Assembly (NCBI GenBank): GCA_034520215.1
Contig: JAXHNR010000002.1
Span: 780,642-844,641 of the forward strand
DNA from: Candidatus Krumholzibacteriota bacterium
Lineage (GTDB): Bacteria > Krumholzibacteriota > Krumholzibacteriia > Krumholzibacteriales > WJIX01
Length of the DNA: 64,000 nucleotides
Reading direction: 5' to 3'
The notes beneath the pieces were generated by a model. It had not been told where the DNA came from. It worked only from the letters and a program-made list of their open reading frames with translations, and did not search any database. Within the stretch, counting starts at the first letter, position 1, and each line of letters begins with the position of its first letter. The position numbers and the translations under genes were made by a program. Positions 1-9,926 of this stretch are shown piece after piece.

Positions 1-1202
1 AGCTTTCCGTGTCACCTGATATTCTCGGAAGAATATTCAATGGACTGGGAACGCCTATAGATGACGGTCCGAAAATCATACCGCAGAAAAAGAATAATAT
101 AAACGGAGTTCCCATTAACCCCTACGCCAGGATTTACCCGGAAGAGTTTATTCAGACGGGGATATCGGCGATAGACGGACTTAACACACTTGTCAGAGGT
201 CAGAAACTCCCGATCTTTTCCGGCTTCGGACTGCCCCATTCAGAGCTGGCGGCTCAGATAGCGCGTCAAGCGACTGTCACGGGATCGGAAAGCTCTTTCG
301 CTATAGTCTTCGCCGCTATGGGGATCACATTTGAAGAGGCGAACTATTTCATCCGGGATTTTCAGGAAACAGGCGCTATGGAGAGAGTGGTGCTGTTTAT
401 CAACCTTGCAAACGATCCGACAGTTGAAAGAATCGCGACACCCAGAGCCGCTCTGACAGCCGCGGAATATCTGGCCTTTGAAAAAGGGATGCACGTTCTG
501 GTTATAATGACCGATATGACTAACTACTGTGAGGCCCTAAGGGAAGTGTCTGTTGCCAGGAAGGAGATACCCGGACGGAGGGGGTATCCCGGGTACCTGT
601 ACACGGATCTTGCTACTATATACGAACGCGCGGGTCTTCTGAAAGGTGAGAAAGAGGGAGAAGTGCTTGAAGGATCAATTACTCAGATACCGGTTCTTTC
701 AATGCCCGATGATGATAAGACTCACCCTATTCCCGATCTAACCGGATATATCACAGAGGGACAGATAATACTGGACAGAAATCTGCACCATAAGGGCATA
801 TATCCTCCTATTAACGTTCTTCCAAGTCTTTCGAGGCTGAGAGACAAAGGGATAGGTGAGGGAAGGACGAGGGAGGATCATTCGGAGCTCGCCAATCAGC
901 TGTTTTCCTCCTACGCGAAAAGCAAGGAAGTCGAGGAGCTCGCGGTTGTGCTCGGAGAAGCTGCTTTGACTGATACTGATAAGGCTTTCATGGCTTTTGG
1001 TAAGTCTTTCGAAGATAAGTTCGTCAAGCAGGCGTTAGACGAGAACCGTACAATTGAGGAAACCCTTGGTATAGGCTGGGAACTTCTCAAATCTATTCCG
1101 AAAACAGAAATCAAACGTATCAAGGACGAATTTATTGAAAAATACCTGGCGGGAGACGAAACAGACATTGAGAAAAGCACCGATGAGAACTCTTCCGATT
1201 GA
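1..1202 (+). CDS. atpB: V/A-type ATPase subunit B (5'-truncated by window edge)
   Basis: Non-catalytic nucleotide-binding subunit B of a V/A-type rotary ATPase, part of the soluble V1 head, which couples ATP to H+ or Na+ movement. The open frame runs in from base 3, and the first visible residues ([20 protein letters not shown]) match the middle of the family, so about 70 N-terminal residues lie upstream. Family blocks seen include [54 protein letters not shown] and [20 protein letters not shown]. The GQKLPIF segment replaces a true Walker A, as is normal for B subunits. The TGA stop lies 27 bases before the subunit D gene. The upstream A subunit is presumably outside the window. Identification is secure. 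Confidence 0.96.
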   Translation, partial: LSVSPDILGRIFNGLGTPIDDGPKIIPQKKNNINGVPINPYARIYPEEFIQTGISAIDGLNTLVRGQKLPIFSGFGLPHSELAAQIARQATVTGSESSFAIVFAAMGITFEEANYFIRDFQETGAMERVVLFINLANDPTVERIATPRAALTAAEYLAFEKGMHVLVIMTDMTNYCEALREVSVARKEIPGRRGYPGYLYTDLATIYERAGLLKGEKEGEVLEGSITQIPVLSMPDDDKTHPIPDLTGYITEGQIILDRNLHHKGIYPPINVLPSLSRLRDKGIGEGRTREDHSELANQLFSSYAKSKEVEELAVVLGEAALTDTDKAFMAFGKSFEDKFVKQALDENRTIEETLGIGWELLKSIPKTEIKRIKDEFIEKYLAGDETDIEKSTDENSSD

Positions 1203-1229
1203 TGGATTGTTCTCTGGGGAGGTTATAGT

Positions 1230-1844
1230 TTGAAAAGGAAAGTAAATCCTAACAGAATGATGCTTCTTCGTATGCGGCGAAGACTTGAATTGGCCAGGAG
1301 GGGCCACAAGCTTCTCAAGAACAAACAGGAAAAACTGATGCAGAATTTCTTCAGTTTGATCGATGAAACAACAAAGCTGAGGCGCCGGGCGGAAGAAGAA
1401 TTTCTGAAAATAAGTTTGGATTATACTATGGCCCGTTCTTTTACGGGCCCTCAAGCTCTCAGCGACGCGCTGGAACTAAGTGATTGCAGAGGGCAGCTTG
1501 ATATTAAAACCCGCTATGAGATGGGTATCAGAATTCCGGAGTATGAAATGAGTTTTAATAGAGAAGCGCCCCTATATAAACACGCTTTATCTTCGCCTAT
1601 GCTTGATTCCGTTTTTGAGCGTTTATATGATTCCTTTCCTTCACTTCTAAAACTTGCTTCCAGAGAAAACGCGCTCTTTAAGATGTCTGAAGAGCTGGAA
1701 AAAACCAGACGAAGGGTTAACGCGCTGGAGTATGTTTTGATACCTGATTTGGAAACTACAATAAAAGGTATCGAGAGAAAATTAAGCGAAAATGAGAGAG
1801 CGACACAGACGCGTCTTATGAAAATAAAAGATATGGTACAGTAA
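1230..1844 (+). CDS. atpD: V/A-type ATPase subunit D
   Basis: Central-stalk subunit D, the rotor shaft that turns inside the A3B3 head. It is 204 residues, normal for the family, starting at a TTG placed 7 bases after GGGGAGG (1216-1222). The N-terminus (VNPNRMMLLRMRRRLELARR) and the paired long helices at residues 1-75 and 140-204 are typical of the antiparallel coiled coil. It follows subunit B in the same operon, the usual B-D order. No further ATPase subunit follows, so this is the end of the operon. Confidence 0.95.
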   Translation: MKRKVNPNRMMLLRMRRRLELARRGHKLLKNKQEKLMQNFFSLIDETTKLRRRAEEEFLKISLDYTMARSFTGPQALSDALELSDCRGQLDIKTRYEMGIRIPEYEMSFNREAPLYKHALSSPMLDSVFERLYDSFPSLLKLASRENALFKMSEELEKTRRRVNALEYVLIPDLETTIKGIERKLSENERATQTRLMKIKDMVQ

Positions 1845-1981
1845 CGGACCCTGTAATTTTCTTTTTTACTTTGACGAAATGAAAGAGTAAGACGGGTTGA
1901 GATATGCTTAAAGCACAGCCATTTGTGCGGGCGATTGAGAGATGACGGGGAAAAGATTTCCCCAGATATATTCCAAATTTA

Positions 1982-2010
1982 TTGACACGTATGTTTCTGC
2001 TAATTATATT
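1982..2010 (+). promoter_or_regulatory. Sigma-70-type promoter for the outer-membrane cassette
   Basis: TTGACA (1982-1987), a 17-base spacer and TATATT (2005-2010) match the vegetative consensus at 11 of 12 positions. It lies about 130 bases before the TonB receptor start, leaving a leader of roughly 125 bases. The 298 bases between subunit D and the receptor hold no gene; short palindromic stretches around 1950-1970 are of unclear meaning. Confidence 0.6.
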
Positions 2011-2142
2011 GACTTTGACGGGTTAGTAAGAGTGTTGGAGACCACACCTGACAAATTTTCCATTCAGGTTGGAATTGAATGATAAATATGAATCAGAATT
2101 GTAAAAGTGATGTCAGGAGCTAATTATTTAAGGAGTGACAAA

Positions 2143-5100
2143 ATGAATACCCGTTTTCATTCAGCGGAGTTAATTTCAATAGCAGTTGTTTTTCTGGTTT
2201 TGCTGTTTTCCACTTCAGCGGTATTTGCCGCGACGGGACTATTGGTTGGAAAAGTAACTGACGAGGAGACAGGAGAACCTCTCGCCTGGGTGAATATTGT
2301 TTTTGGAGACGGATACGGAGGATTTACTTTTGAAGACGGGACGTTCAAAATAAAAGGCCCTCCGGGAAAATATACCGTGAAGGCTATGATGATGGGGTAT
2401 GAACATAAGGAAAAAAAGGGTGTGGTTATAAAAGCTGGACAGACCACAAAAATTGATTTCTCTCTGAAAACGAAAATTGTTGACAAGACAGAGGAAATTA
2501 TTGTTGAGGCGGGAAGAAAACAGATTGATGTAAAGAGCAGTGATGTTCGTCACGCTGTCAGCGATGATGAACTTCAGGACCTCCCCGTCGACAATATCGA
2601 TGAAGCTCTTGCCCTTAAAACCGGTATTATCAAGACCGGAGATGAACTTCACGTACGCGGAGGACGAGGAGGCGAGGTCAGCTATCTTATTGATGGGGTA
2701 CCCGTGAATGATCCTTTAGGCGGCGGTAAGATTTCAGTTGGATTGATGGGATCCTCCGAGAGTGAAATTATTACCGGAGGTATGAGCGCTGAATATGGTA
2801 ACGCTCAGTCGGCCGTTGTTAACGTAAGTACGCGTGAAGGCGGAAGAACTTACGAAGGCCAATTTCGTTACATGACAGATGATTTTGGCAGAAAAGATAA
2901 AACTTATACTAATTATGATAGATTCAGTATCGGTTTTGGAGGGCCAACTCCAATTGAAGATCTGACATTTTATCTCTCCGGCGAGATGGCGTTCAGCGAC
3001 GGCGAATACTGGGCGGATATTAAAAGGGAAAAACACACATTTCTTAATGATATGTTCTCATTCACAGACAGAGCCATGCACAATTACAATTTACAGGGGA
3101 AACTGGCATATAAAGTTAAGCCGAACTTAAAATTGACTGGTCAGGCAATTTATACCAGGTCAAGGAGTAACGCTTTTGGAAACGGATACGCTAATAACTG
3201 GGATATTCAGGGATATGTGCAGAAAGTGTATCGATTTATGACTCTTAAGCCCTATTCCGGAGATCTGTTTGATGACCCTCCCCCTGACGCGAGGGATTTC
3301 AATTGGGTTGTGAGTGTTTATAAAGGTCCATGGATGGACAGAGAACTGGATCGAAAAGCGGAATATGTTGATGACAGGGATTTACAGAAGAAATATCTCT
3401 ATCCCGTAAGGGTATTTACAAAGGTAACGACCGGAGGCATTGAAAATCCGGAAGTAAATATTCTGAGTTATGAGAATTTCTATGCCAGGCGTGTGCGTGA
3501 CGTCTATGGTAATGAAGTAGAAATTATATGGGATGAGGCCGTGGTCAATCAGGATGGTGAAACGGAAAGTTACGAGGATAAGATACTCTTCGAGGGATTC
3601 AGAAATCCTGACTCGAAGTTCAGTCATTTCAGGGATGATTCAAGCTATGTTGAGTTTAATTCAGCTGAAAGACTCAGTACTAACGAAAATGAAAGTTTGA
3701 ATCTGAAAGTATCTCTAAACCATAATATAAGCGACAATATCTTCTACACTGTAAGAGCAAGCCGCTCACATTTTTATAGTTACAGTTCAGTTAACGGGAA
3801 AGATCCGGAAGAATTCGAGACTGGCGGTCTGGGAGTCGTTTTACCTAACGGGGCTTTCAACGCGAGGGGTGAATCGAATACAGTCTGGTATACTGATCCC
3901 GACAATCCATATTATGTAACAGCTTATGACGCTCCATACTACATGGATAGAAATACAGATGTATATACACTCAAAGCTGATATAACATCAAAAAAATGGG
4001 GCGGGCACACGGCAAAAGCGGGAGTTCAATTTTTATATAACGACTTGGATGAGTTCACCCTTTATTATCCCGGCAGTCTGCGCTGGCTTGAAGAAGAGAA
4101 CAGGTATATGCAGGGCCAGAGCAGTAACGATTTTCACAATTACAACCCGGAAGGATCCTTCTACGTTCAGGATAAATGGGATTATAAAGGAATGGTTGTG
4201 AATGCCGGTATTAGGCTGGATTTGTTTTCTCCCGGCAATTCAACTGAGATCGAGATTGTAAGCAGCGGGCTGGACTATACTGTCGACAGAGTAAAATATC
4301 AGGTCAGTCCGAGACTGGGCTTTGCTTTTCCAATTACAGACAAAGATAAATTCCATTTTCATTATGGAAGGTTCACACAGTGGCCTTCAAGATCCTACCT
4401 CTTTCATTCGCAGGATATGGTGGCCGGTTCGGGTACACTCGGGAATCCCAACCTGGATGAGCAGCTGACTGTTTCATATCAAGCGGGGATTTCACATCAG
4501 TTCAGCGAAACAGTTGCCGGAGAACTCGTGGTGTTTAATAAGGATATTTATGGATTGGTTTCTTCAACACGGGTAACGGACGAAGATCTCGGAGCCACTG
4601 GATATAGACATATTAATAGAGCCTACGCGAGTTCAAGGGGGGTTGAATTGAATGTCTCTAAGCGGTTGAGCTATCATTTCGCGGGAGAGATTTCATATAC
4701 ATTTTCATTCGCTGAAGGTGTGGCTTCCGACGCCAATTTCGGAGTAACGGCTGAAGGTTTGTCTCACCTGCCCACGCAGGAAATGCCTCTCGACTGGGAT
4801 CAGAGACATACGCTTAATATTAGATTAACACTTAATGACGAGAATAAGTGGGGCTCCACATTTATATATTCTTTTGGAAGCGGTCTTCCATGGACCCCGT
4901 ATGACAGGTGGGCCAGAAAGCAGGATCCCCTTTTGGAAAACTCTGAAAGACACGAAGTTACTCATAACGTGAGTTTACAGGGAAGAAAGATGTTTGATAT
5001 TTACGGACAGGAACTAACCTTCTATTTTGAGGGAAGGAACCTGCTCAATGAGGATATTCTTCAAAATATCGCCCCTGGTGTTTTCCCCGGGATGCCTAAC

Positions 5101-5265
5101 GCTATTATGGATAATGGATCCTATTTTACTGAAACCGGTAGAACGGGAGGGGCTTATCTGCAGGATATAAATGACGATGGAATAGAGGATTTTAATCCTG
5201 TACATGATCCGACGGTTTGGGCGTCAAGAAGGCAGTGGCGAATCGGATTTGGATTTGAATTTTAG
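2143..5265 (+). CDS. TonB-dependent outer-membrane receptor with N-terminal carboxypeptidase-regulatory-like domain
   Basis: Large outer-membrane receptor (1040 residues) that would import or bind a ligand using TonB energy. The chosen ATG has AAGGAG 7 bases upstream; an in-frame GTG at 2107 has no such signal. Order: signal peptide to about residue 30; a CarboxypepD_reg-like beta-sandwich (VGKVTDEETGEPLAWVNIVF, about 35-115); a plug domain (about 140-240, with DELHVRGGRGGEVSYLIDGV and EIITGGMSAEYGNAQSAVVN); then a beta-barrel ending in an aromatic C-terminus (RIGFGFEF). This is the architecture of SusC-like and related receptors in the FCB group. No SusD partner is present. The next two genes encode a secreted protein and a PorV-like protein, suggesting one outer-membrane unit. 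The ligand cannot be read from sequence. Confidence 0.88.
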   Translation: MNTRFHSAELISIAVVFLVLLFSTSAVFAATGLLVGKVTDEETGEPLAWVNIVFGDGYGGFTFEDGTFKIKGPPGKYTVKAMMMGYEHKEKKGVVIKAGQTTKIDFSLKTKIVDKTEEIIVEAGRKQIDVKSSDVRHAVSDDELQDLPVDNIDEALALKTGIIKTGDELHVRGGRGGEVSYLIDGVPVNDPLGGGKISVGLMGSSESEIITGGMSAEYGNAQSAVVNVSTREGGRTYEGQFRYMTDDFGRKDKTYTNYDRFSIGFGGPTPIEDLTFYLSGEMAFSDGEYWADIKREKHTFLNDMFSFTDRAMHNYNLQGKLAYKVKPNLKLTGQAIYTRSRSNAFGNGYANNWDIQGYVQKVYRFMTLKPYSGDLFDDPPPDARDFNWVVSVYKGPWMDRELDRKAEYVDDRDLQKKYLYPVRVFTKVTTGGIENPEVNILSYENFYARRVRDVYGNEVEIIWDEAVVNQDGETESYEDKILFEGFRNPDSKFSHFRDDSSYVEFNSAERLSTNENESLNLKVSLNHNISDNIFYTVRASRSHFYSYSSVNGKDPEEFETGGLGVVLPNGAFNARGESNTVWYTDPDNPYYVTAYDAPYYMDRNTDVYTLKADITSKKWGGHTAKAGVQFLYNDLDEFTLYYPGSLRWLEEENRYMQGQSSNDFHNYNPEGSFYVQDKWDYKGMVVNAGIRLDLFSPGNSTEIEIVSSGLDYTVDRVKYQVSPRLGFAFPITDKDKFHFHYGRFTQWPSRSYLFHSQDMVAGSGTLGNPNLDEQLTVSYQAGISHQFSETVAGELVVFNKDIYGLVSSTRVTDEDLGATGYRHINRAYASSRGVELNVSKRLSYHFAGEISYTFSFAEGVASDANFGVTAEGLSHLPTQEMPLDWDQRHTLNIRLTLNDENKWGSTFIYSFGSGLPWTPYDRWARKQDPLLENSERHEVTHNVSLQGRKMFDIYGQELTFYFEGRNLLNEDILQNIAPGVFPGMPNAIMDNGSYFTETGRTGGAYLQDINDDGIEDFNPVHDPTVWASRRQWRIGFGFEF

Positions 5266-5293
5266 AAACAATTATATTTTATGGAGGTTCCGT

Positions 5294-7783
5294 ATGGTTC
5301 GCAAAGGATTTCTTTTAGCAGTATCCATGGTAATATCTTTTACCTTGATTCCTCAAATGGCATCCGCGAAACCACGAAACAACAATGAAGATTGGATGGG
5401 GAAGCTCAAAGAGATAGAAAAGATATGGGTCCTTGACGGGTCGGGGATACATAACGTCGGTAATCTTCAGCTGCATGTTACGAATTGGGGTTGTTTCGGT
5501 TCTTACCCCGGGTCTAACTTTCCTACAGGTGATTATCCCTCCGCGCAATGGCCCGCTAACAGCGGAGTGGAGTATCTTTATATAGCTGGGTTGTGGGTTG
5601 GAGCAAAAAAGGGAGGACTTGCCGCTGTTTCAACCGCTGCTTATCAGCAGGAGTTCAGGCCTCCGGGCGTGAGTTCACCTGACGGTGATATTGCGATTAT
5701 TTATGAAGCTAATTCGAGCAAGGTCGGGGGCTCGAGGTTTCCACGCCCCGCCGATGATGATAAAGACGGTCTTATAGATGAAGATCCCCTTGACGGTAAA
5801 GATAATGACGGTGACGGGAAGATCGACGAGGATTTCGCGGGGATCGGTAGTCAGATGTTTTCAACCTGGTATATGGATGATGAAGAAACCGCTACAAGTT
5901 TATATCCCGACCATGTTCCTCTGGGACTTTATGTTCATCAGGAGAGTTATCAGTGGGAGGATGAAGATTACATGAATTTCGTCGGAATAGATTATCAGAT
6001 AATTCATTATCAAGGGACAACCAGCCTTGATAATGTATATGTCGGGTTCTTCGCCGATGGTGACGCCGGCGATCTGGAAACAGATAACTACTGGCAGGAT
6101 GATTGTACAGGACGGTATAATGGAGTTGTCTGTACAAAAAAGGGCAACACACCCTATCCGGTTATAGTGGATGCCGCCTATTTCTACGATAAGGATACGG
6201 ATGAGGGAGCTGTAACAGGGTATCTTGGGATTGTTTTCCTGGGGCATAAAACAGACCCTACCGGTTTTACCGCGCCTAAGGTTGTGGGGCTCACTTCCTA
6301 TCAGGCATTTTCAGGTGATCAGCCCTTTGAAGACGGCGGAGATCCCTCCAAGGACTCAGAGCGCTATCAACTCATGAGCGCTAACCAGAAGGATAAGAAT
6401 CAGGACGTACCCAGGGATTACCGGATGTTGATGGCAACGGGTCCTTTTGACGCTTTGATGCCGGGAGATACTTTATCGCTTCAGGTAGCTGTCGCTGTCG
6501 GACCGGGATTATCGGGATTGCTTACAGAAGCGGCAAGCGCTGTAGTTACATATGAAGGGAACTGGTTTGATCTGGACACCGATCCGGAAACAGGTATTAA
6601 CGGCAGGGAGACCAGGCTGCCGGGGCCTGTGACAATAGATCCTGATACATGTGACGCGGATGATTCAGAGACAGTTTCTGCCGGCAAAGACGGCTATGTC
6701 TGGGTCAACATGGATTGCGGGAAAGAGGATTGGCTGTATGAAGAAGGACAGAGACTCGGTTGTTCATCCGGTAATAAGGAAGATTATATGACGGGGACAA
6801 GGAGTAAATCGGGAAATGGAAGAGAGGCCCAGATTAAGTGGCTTGTCGGAACAGCTCCTCCTCCCCCGGGAATGAGAATCGTACCGGGACATAATAAAAC
6901 AACCCTTTACTGGGATAATTTCAGCGAAGAGGCGCTTGACGTGAGTACCCTCGAAAAGGATTTTGCCGGTTTCCGTGTTTGGCGCGCCGACGGATGGAAC
7001 CGTCCAGTAGGCACCACGGAATCCAGCGGCCCTTCAAAAGAATTGTGGAAGTTGATATTAGAGAGAGACTACGCCGGCGACGGGTATGGTCAGGACAGGG
7101 AATATCGTATGCCCTATTCGGAAGGCGGGTTGATCTATGAACCCCTGCAGGATTTAGGAAATAAGGAAAAACTTATAACCATGTTTGAAGAGAATCTGTA
7201 TTATTTTCCTCTTGATCCGGTTCCATGTCCTCCCGGTTTGTCACAAGTTGAATGTGATACTCTGGAATCTCTCGCGAGATACAATCTGAATTTTAATGGC
7301 GGTAAAAGATATTATAAATATGTTGATGCTGAAGTAACAAACGGACAGTATTATTTCTACTCTGTTACTGCTTTTGACTACACGGATAAATATGGGGAAC
7401 CAACGAGCAACTTTATTCTTACATCGCCTGTTTCCAAATTCGGTACAGGAGAAAATACCGAGGGTGATGAAATATTCGTTGTGCCTAATCCCGTAACGAA
7501 GGAATCAGTTGAACCCTGGAAGCTCGGGAAAAATATGGATGACCCGTCGGGAATCAAAATTGAATTCCGGAGGCTTCCCCATTGTCCTAACACGATAAGA
7601 ATCTACACTTTAGCGGGTGACCTCGTTGAGACAATATTGCATAAGGGGGAAAGCGGAACAGCAACCTGGGATCTTATTTCGAGAAATGGACAGGAAATTA
7701 CCAGCGGGATTTACCTCTATTCTGTAGAACCTGAAAACACCAATTACGATACATTTGTTGGAAAGTTTGTAGTTATCAAATAA
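5294..7783 (+). CDS. Large secreted protein with Asp-rich repeats and T9SS/FlgD-like C-terminal sorting domain
   Basis: Predicted exported 829-residue protein of unknown function. The ATG at 5294 follows GGAGG (5283-5287) and starts a clear signal peptide (VRKGFLLAVSMVISFTLIP, then ASA). Around residues 150-180 is an Asp-rich calcium-binding-like stretch (DDDKDGLIDEDPLDGKDNDG) of the thrombospondin-3/dockerin kind. The middle contains a fibronectin-like segment. The last 90 residues (starting FVVPNPVTKE, then IRIYTLAGDLVETI and SGIYLYSVE) resemble the Por-secretion/FlgD-like domain used as a T9SS type A sorting signal in FCB bacteria. It follows the TonB receptor by 28 bases and precedes the PorV-like gene by 23, so the three are co-transcribed. 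Cell-surface attachment or secretion is inferred from this domain. Confidence 0.75.
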   Translation: MVRKGFLLAVSMVISFTLIPQMASAKPRNNNEDWMGKLKEIEKIWVLDGSGIHNVGNLQLHVTNWGCFGSYPGSNFPTGDYPSAQWPANSGVEYLYIAGLWVGAKKGGLAAVSTAAYQQEFRPPGVSSPDGDIAIIYEANSSKVGGSRFPRPADDDKDGLIDEDPLDGKDNDGDGKIDEDFAGIGSQMFSTWYMDDEETATSLYPDHVPLGLYVHQESYQWEDEDYMNFVGIDYQIIHYQGTTSLDNVYVGFFADGDAGDLETDNYWQDDCTGRYNGVVCTKKGNTPYPVIVDAAYFYDKDTDEGAVTGYLGIVFLGHKTDPTGFTAPKVVGLTSYQAFSGDQPFEDGGDPSKDSERYQLMSANQKDKNQDVPRDYRMLMATGPFDALMPGDTLSLQVAVAVGPGLSGLLTEAASAVVTYEGNWFDLDTDPETGINGRETRLPGPVTIDPDTCDADDSETVSAGKDGYVWVNMDCGKEDWLYEEGQRLGCSSGNKEDYMTGTRSKSGNGREAQIKWLVGTAPPPPGMRIVPGHNKTTLYWDNFSEEALDVSTLEKDFAGFRVWRADGWNRPVGTTESSGPSKELWKLILERDYAGDGYGQDREYRMPYSEGGLIYEPLQDLGNKEKLITMFEENLYYFPLDPVPCPPGLSQVECDTLESLARYNLNFNGGKRYYKYVDAEVTNGQYYFYSVTAFDYTDKYGEPTSNFILTSPVSKFGTGENTEGDEIFVVPNPVTKESVEPWKLGKNMDDPSGIKIEFRRLPHCPNTIRIYTLAGDLVETILHKGESGTATWDLISRNGQEITSGIYLYSVEPENTNYDTFVGKFVVIK

Positions 7784-7806
7784 GTGCCCTTTTAGGAGGT
7801 CTGGCG

Positions 7807-8763
7807 ATGAAAGGCAATAAACATTTACTTACTGGGATTGCGTTGATTTTTACTGTTGTGACGGCGTTTCCCCTGGTTGCGTATGGTACTTCACCATTCG
7901 AAAAAGTTGGAACATACTCCGCTCAATTTCTAAAAGTCGGAGTATCGGCACGCGCGACTGGTATGGGCAGCGCCTTTACTGCCGTGGCAGATGATGCCTC
8001 GGCTCTATATTGGAATCCTGCCGGACTTGTGGAATTGGAACGCACAGAGGTAACAATGAATTCAGTATCCTGGCCCGCCGACATTGACCTCTACTTCGTA
8101 GGCACGGTTTTCAGGACACCCTATCTTCCCGGAACTTTCGGAGTTTCAGCGCGGGCTTTGACTATGGATCCTCAGATAGTCCGAACTATATACAGGCCGG
8201 AGGGCACGAACATGCATTTTGATGCCGGTTCGCAATCTTACGGTTTATCCTACGCGACTTACTTCACAGACAGGTTTTCAGCCGGCATTACGGCGCATTT
8301 TCTTCATATGGGTCTTGCTGAACGCAGCGTTGAATCACTTTCATTTGACTTCGGGCTTCTTTACAGGATAGGCATACGCGGCATGACGTTAGGTATGATG
8401 GTTCAGAGCCTGGGAAGTGAATTTACTTACGATGAGCGTTCTTCGAAACTTCCGACCGTATTCAACGTTGGGCTTGCTATGGATCTGTTGAGACTTGGAT
8501 CCAGCGTTTTAACTGCTTCTTCAGGCTTTTCTCACCCTTCAGACAACGCGGAGAGAATGAATGTGGGATTCGAATATTCATACAATCAGTTTTTCTTCGT
8601 CCGCGGAGGGTATAATATCAACTATGACAGCCAGGGGATGGCTTGGGGTGTAGGGTTCAAGATAGATTCAAGCCAGACTTCCGATATCAAATTTGATTAT
8701 TCCTGGCAGGATCTTAATTTCCTTGGTTACTCTAACCGAGTATCTCTCGGCTTTAGTTATTAA
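7807..8763 (+). CDS. PorV/PorQ-family outer-membrane beta-barrel protein
   Basis: 318-residue protein with a signal peptide (to about residue 27) followed by the family hallmark FLKVGVSARATGMGSAFTAV and DDASALYWNPAGL. It ends in an aromatic residue as barrel proteins do (RVSLGFSY). PorV in T9SS organisms shuttles secreted cargo to the cell-surface attachment machinery; many FCB and candidate-phylum genomes encode paralogues of unknown role. Its place right after a sorting-domain protein fits a cargo-handling role, but that is inference. AGGAGG lies 6 bases before the ATG. It appears to be the last gene of the cassette. Confidence 0.85.
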   Translation: MKGNKHLLTGIALIFTVVTAFPLVAYGTSPFEKVGTYSAQFLKVGVSARATGMGSAFTAVADDASALYWNPAGLVELERTEVTMNSVSWPADIDLYFVGTVFRTPYLPGTFGVSARALTMDPQIVRTIYRPEGTNMHFDAGSQSYGLSYATYFTDRFSAGITAHFLHMGLAERSVESLSFDFGLLYRIGIRGMTLGMMVQSLGSEFTYDERSSKLPTVFNVGLAMDLLRLGSSVLTASSGFSHPSDNAERMNVGFEYSYNQFFFVRGGYNINYDSQGMAWGVGFKIDSSQTSDIKFDYSWQDLNFLGYSNRVSLGFSY

Positions 8764-8863
8764 GAGTAATAGGAAGAAAGAGGCTCTGCCGTGCCGGATA
8801 TAAAAGAGAGTAATGGTTTGCTAAATAACAGCTTAGGCTGTGTTTACGGGAGTTAGTTTTTGG

Positions 8864-8892
8864 TTGACAAGGTTTAGTATATAACTTATTTT
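8864..8892 (+). promoter_or_regulatory. Sigma-70-type promoter for the exb/ton operon
   Basis: TTGACA (8864-8869), 17-base spacer, TATTTT (8887-8892). It sits in the 284-base gap between the PorV-like gene and exbB, giving a leader of about 150 bases. The separate promoter means the energy-transduction operon can be controlled apart from the receptor cassette. Confidence 0.55.
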
Positions 8893-9047
8893 AAATGAGT
8901 TATAAAGGTTTCGTTAACCCGGATTTTGTGCCCGGGCTATGAAGAATTTATAAATGATTGAGAATTGTAAAAGGTGAAATTTCAGTTACTTTGTTAAGTT
9001 AGCAACGCTTAGCGCGTCAATTGTAATTTACAGAAGGAGCTAGGAGC

Positions 9048-9911
9048 ATGAGAAGTAAGTGTGTGGTAAAAGTTATGTTGTTTGTTATTATTCCGGTTTT
9101 TATGGCTATTGTACCCGCCGCAGTATATTCTCAGCAGGGGCAGGAAGAAGCAACGGCTGAGATAACCATGCAGTCGGAAAATGATTCCCTGGCTACTGCT
9201 AAGAATGACTCGGCAGCTGTAGCTCAAGATCTTGCCGATATGGCTGAGCGTGAAAGTCTTGGACCGATTCTTTATAATCTCAAAAATAGCGGAATTGGAG
9301 AGAAATATGTCAAAGGGGGCAATTTTATGCATGCCCTCCTTCTGGCTTCGATAGTATTGTTTGTTTTTATAATAGAAAGATTCGTCACTCTTTTTAGAGC
9401 GCGTGTTAATGTGCGTAAGCTTATGAATAATGTTATCAAGAGCATGCGTTCTGAAGGTGTAGAAGGGGCAATGCGCGTTTGTGAAGGAACAAAGGGTCCC
9501 ATTGCCGCCGTTTTGCATTCGGGACTCCTGAGAAGTGACCGAGGTCCGGATGCTGTCAAAGAGGCAATTGAGACATCCGGAAGTATTGAGACTTCGTTTC
9601 TCGAAAGAGGACTGGTAGTTATTGCTACGGTAGCTCAGGTGGCTCCGCTGCTTGGATTCCTCGGTACTGTATCCGGTATGATCAGCGCTTTTGCATCAAT
9701 AGCTGCCGCTGAACAGGTTAGCGCGAAAGTTGTCGCTTCAGGTATTGAAGAGGCTTTGATTACAACAGCAACAGGTCTTATAATTGCTATACCGGCAAGT
9801 ATCGGCCATTCTTACTTTGTCTCACAGATCGACCGTTTTGTTCTGGAAATGGAAGAAGCATCCGCCGAACTTGTTAACGAACTTATTGAAAGTGGTAGAA
9901 TAGAAAATTAA
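9048..9911 (+). CDS. exbB: ExbB/TolQ/MotA-family proton channel with extended N-terminus
   Basis: Inner-membrane proton-channel subunit of the TonB energizing complex. The 287-residue protein begins with a signal-peptide-like segment (about 1-30), then an Asp/Ala-rich periplasmic stretch (about 30-95), a first membrane helix (LLASIVLFVFIIERF), a cytoplasmic loop, and the conserved MotA_TolQ_ExbB block with two helices (VAQVAPLLGFLGTVSGMISAF and ALITTATGLIIAIPASI). The extended N-terminus is seen in the FCB group and in marine ExbB forms. The ATG follows AAGGAGCTAGGAGC closely. First gene of exbB-exbD-exbD-tonB. Confidence 0.92.
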   Translation: MRSKCVVKVMLFVIIPVFMAIVPAAVYSQQGQEEATAEITMQSENDSLATAKNDSAAVAQDLADMAERESLGPILYNLKNSGIGEKYVKGGNFMHALLLASIVLFVFIIERFVTLFRARVNVRKLMNNVIKSMRSEGVEGAMRVCEGTKGPIAAVLHSGLLRSDRGPDAVKEAIETSGSIETSFLERGLVVIATVAQVAPLLGFLGTVSGMISAFASIAAAEQVSAKVVASGIEEALITTATGLIIAIPASIGHSYFVSQIDRFVLEMEEASAELVNELIESGRIEN

Positions 9912-9926
9912 TCGGAGTTTGATAAG

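Noticed and set aside
2107-2142. Longer start for the TonB receptor
   Set aside because: The extra 12 codons precede the AAGGAG site and would spoil the signal peptide start; ATG 2143 fits better.
5204-5293. Longer start for the sorting-domain protein overlapping the receptor stop
   Set aside because: It would put 30 charged residues before a normal signal peptide; ATG 5294 has GGAGG at a good distance.
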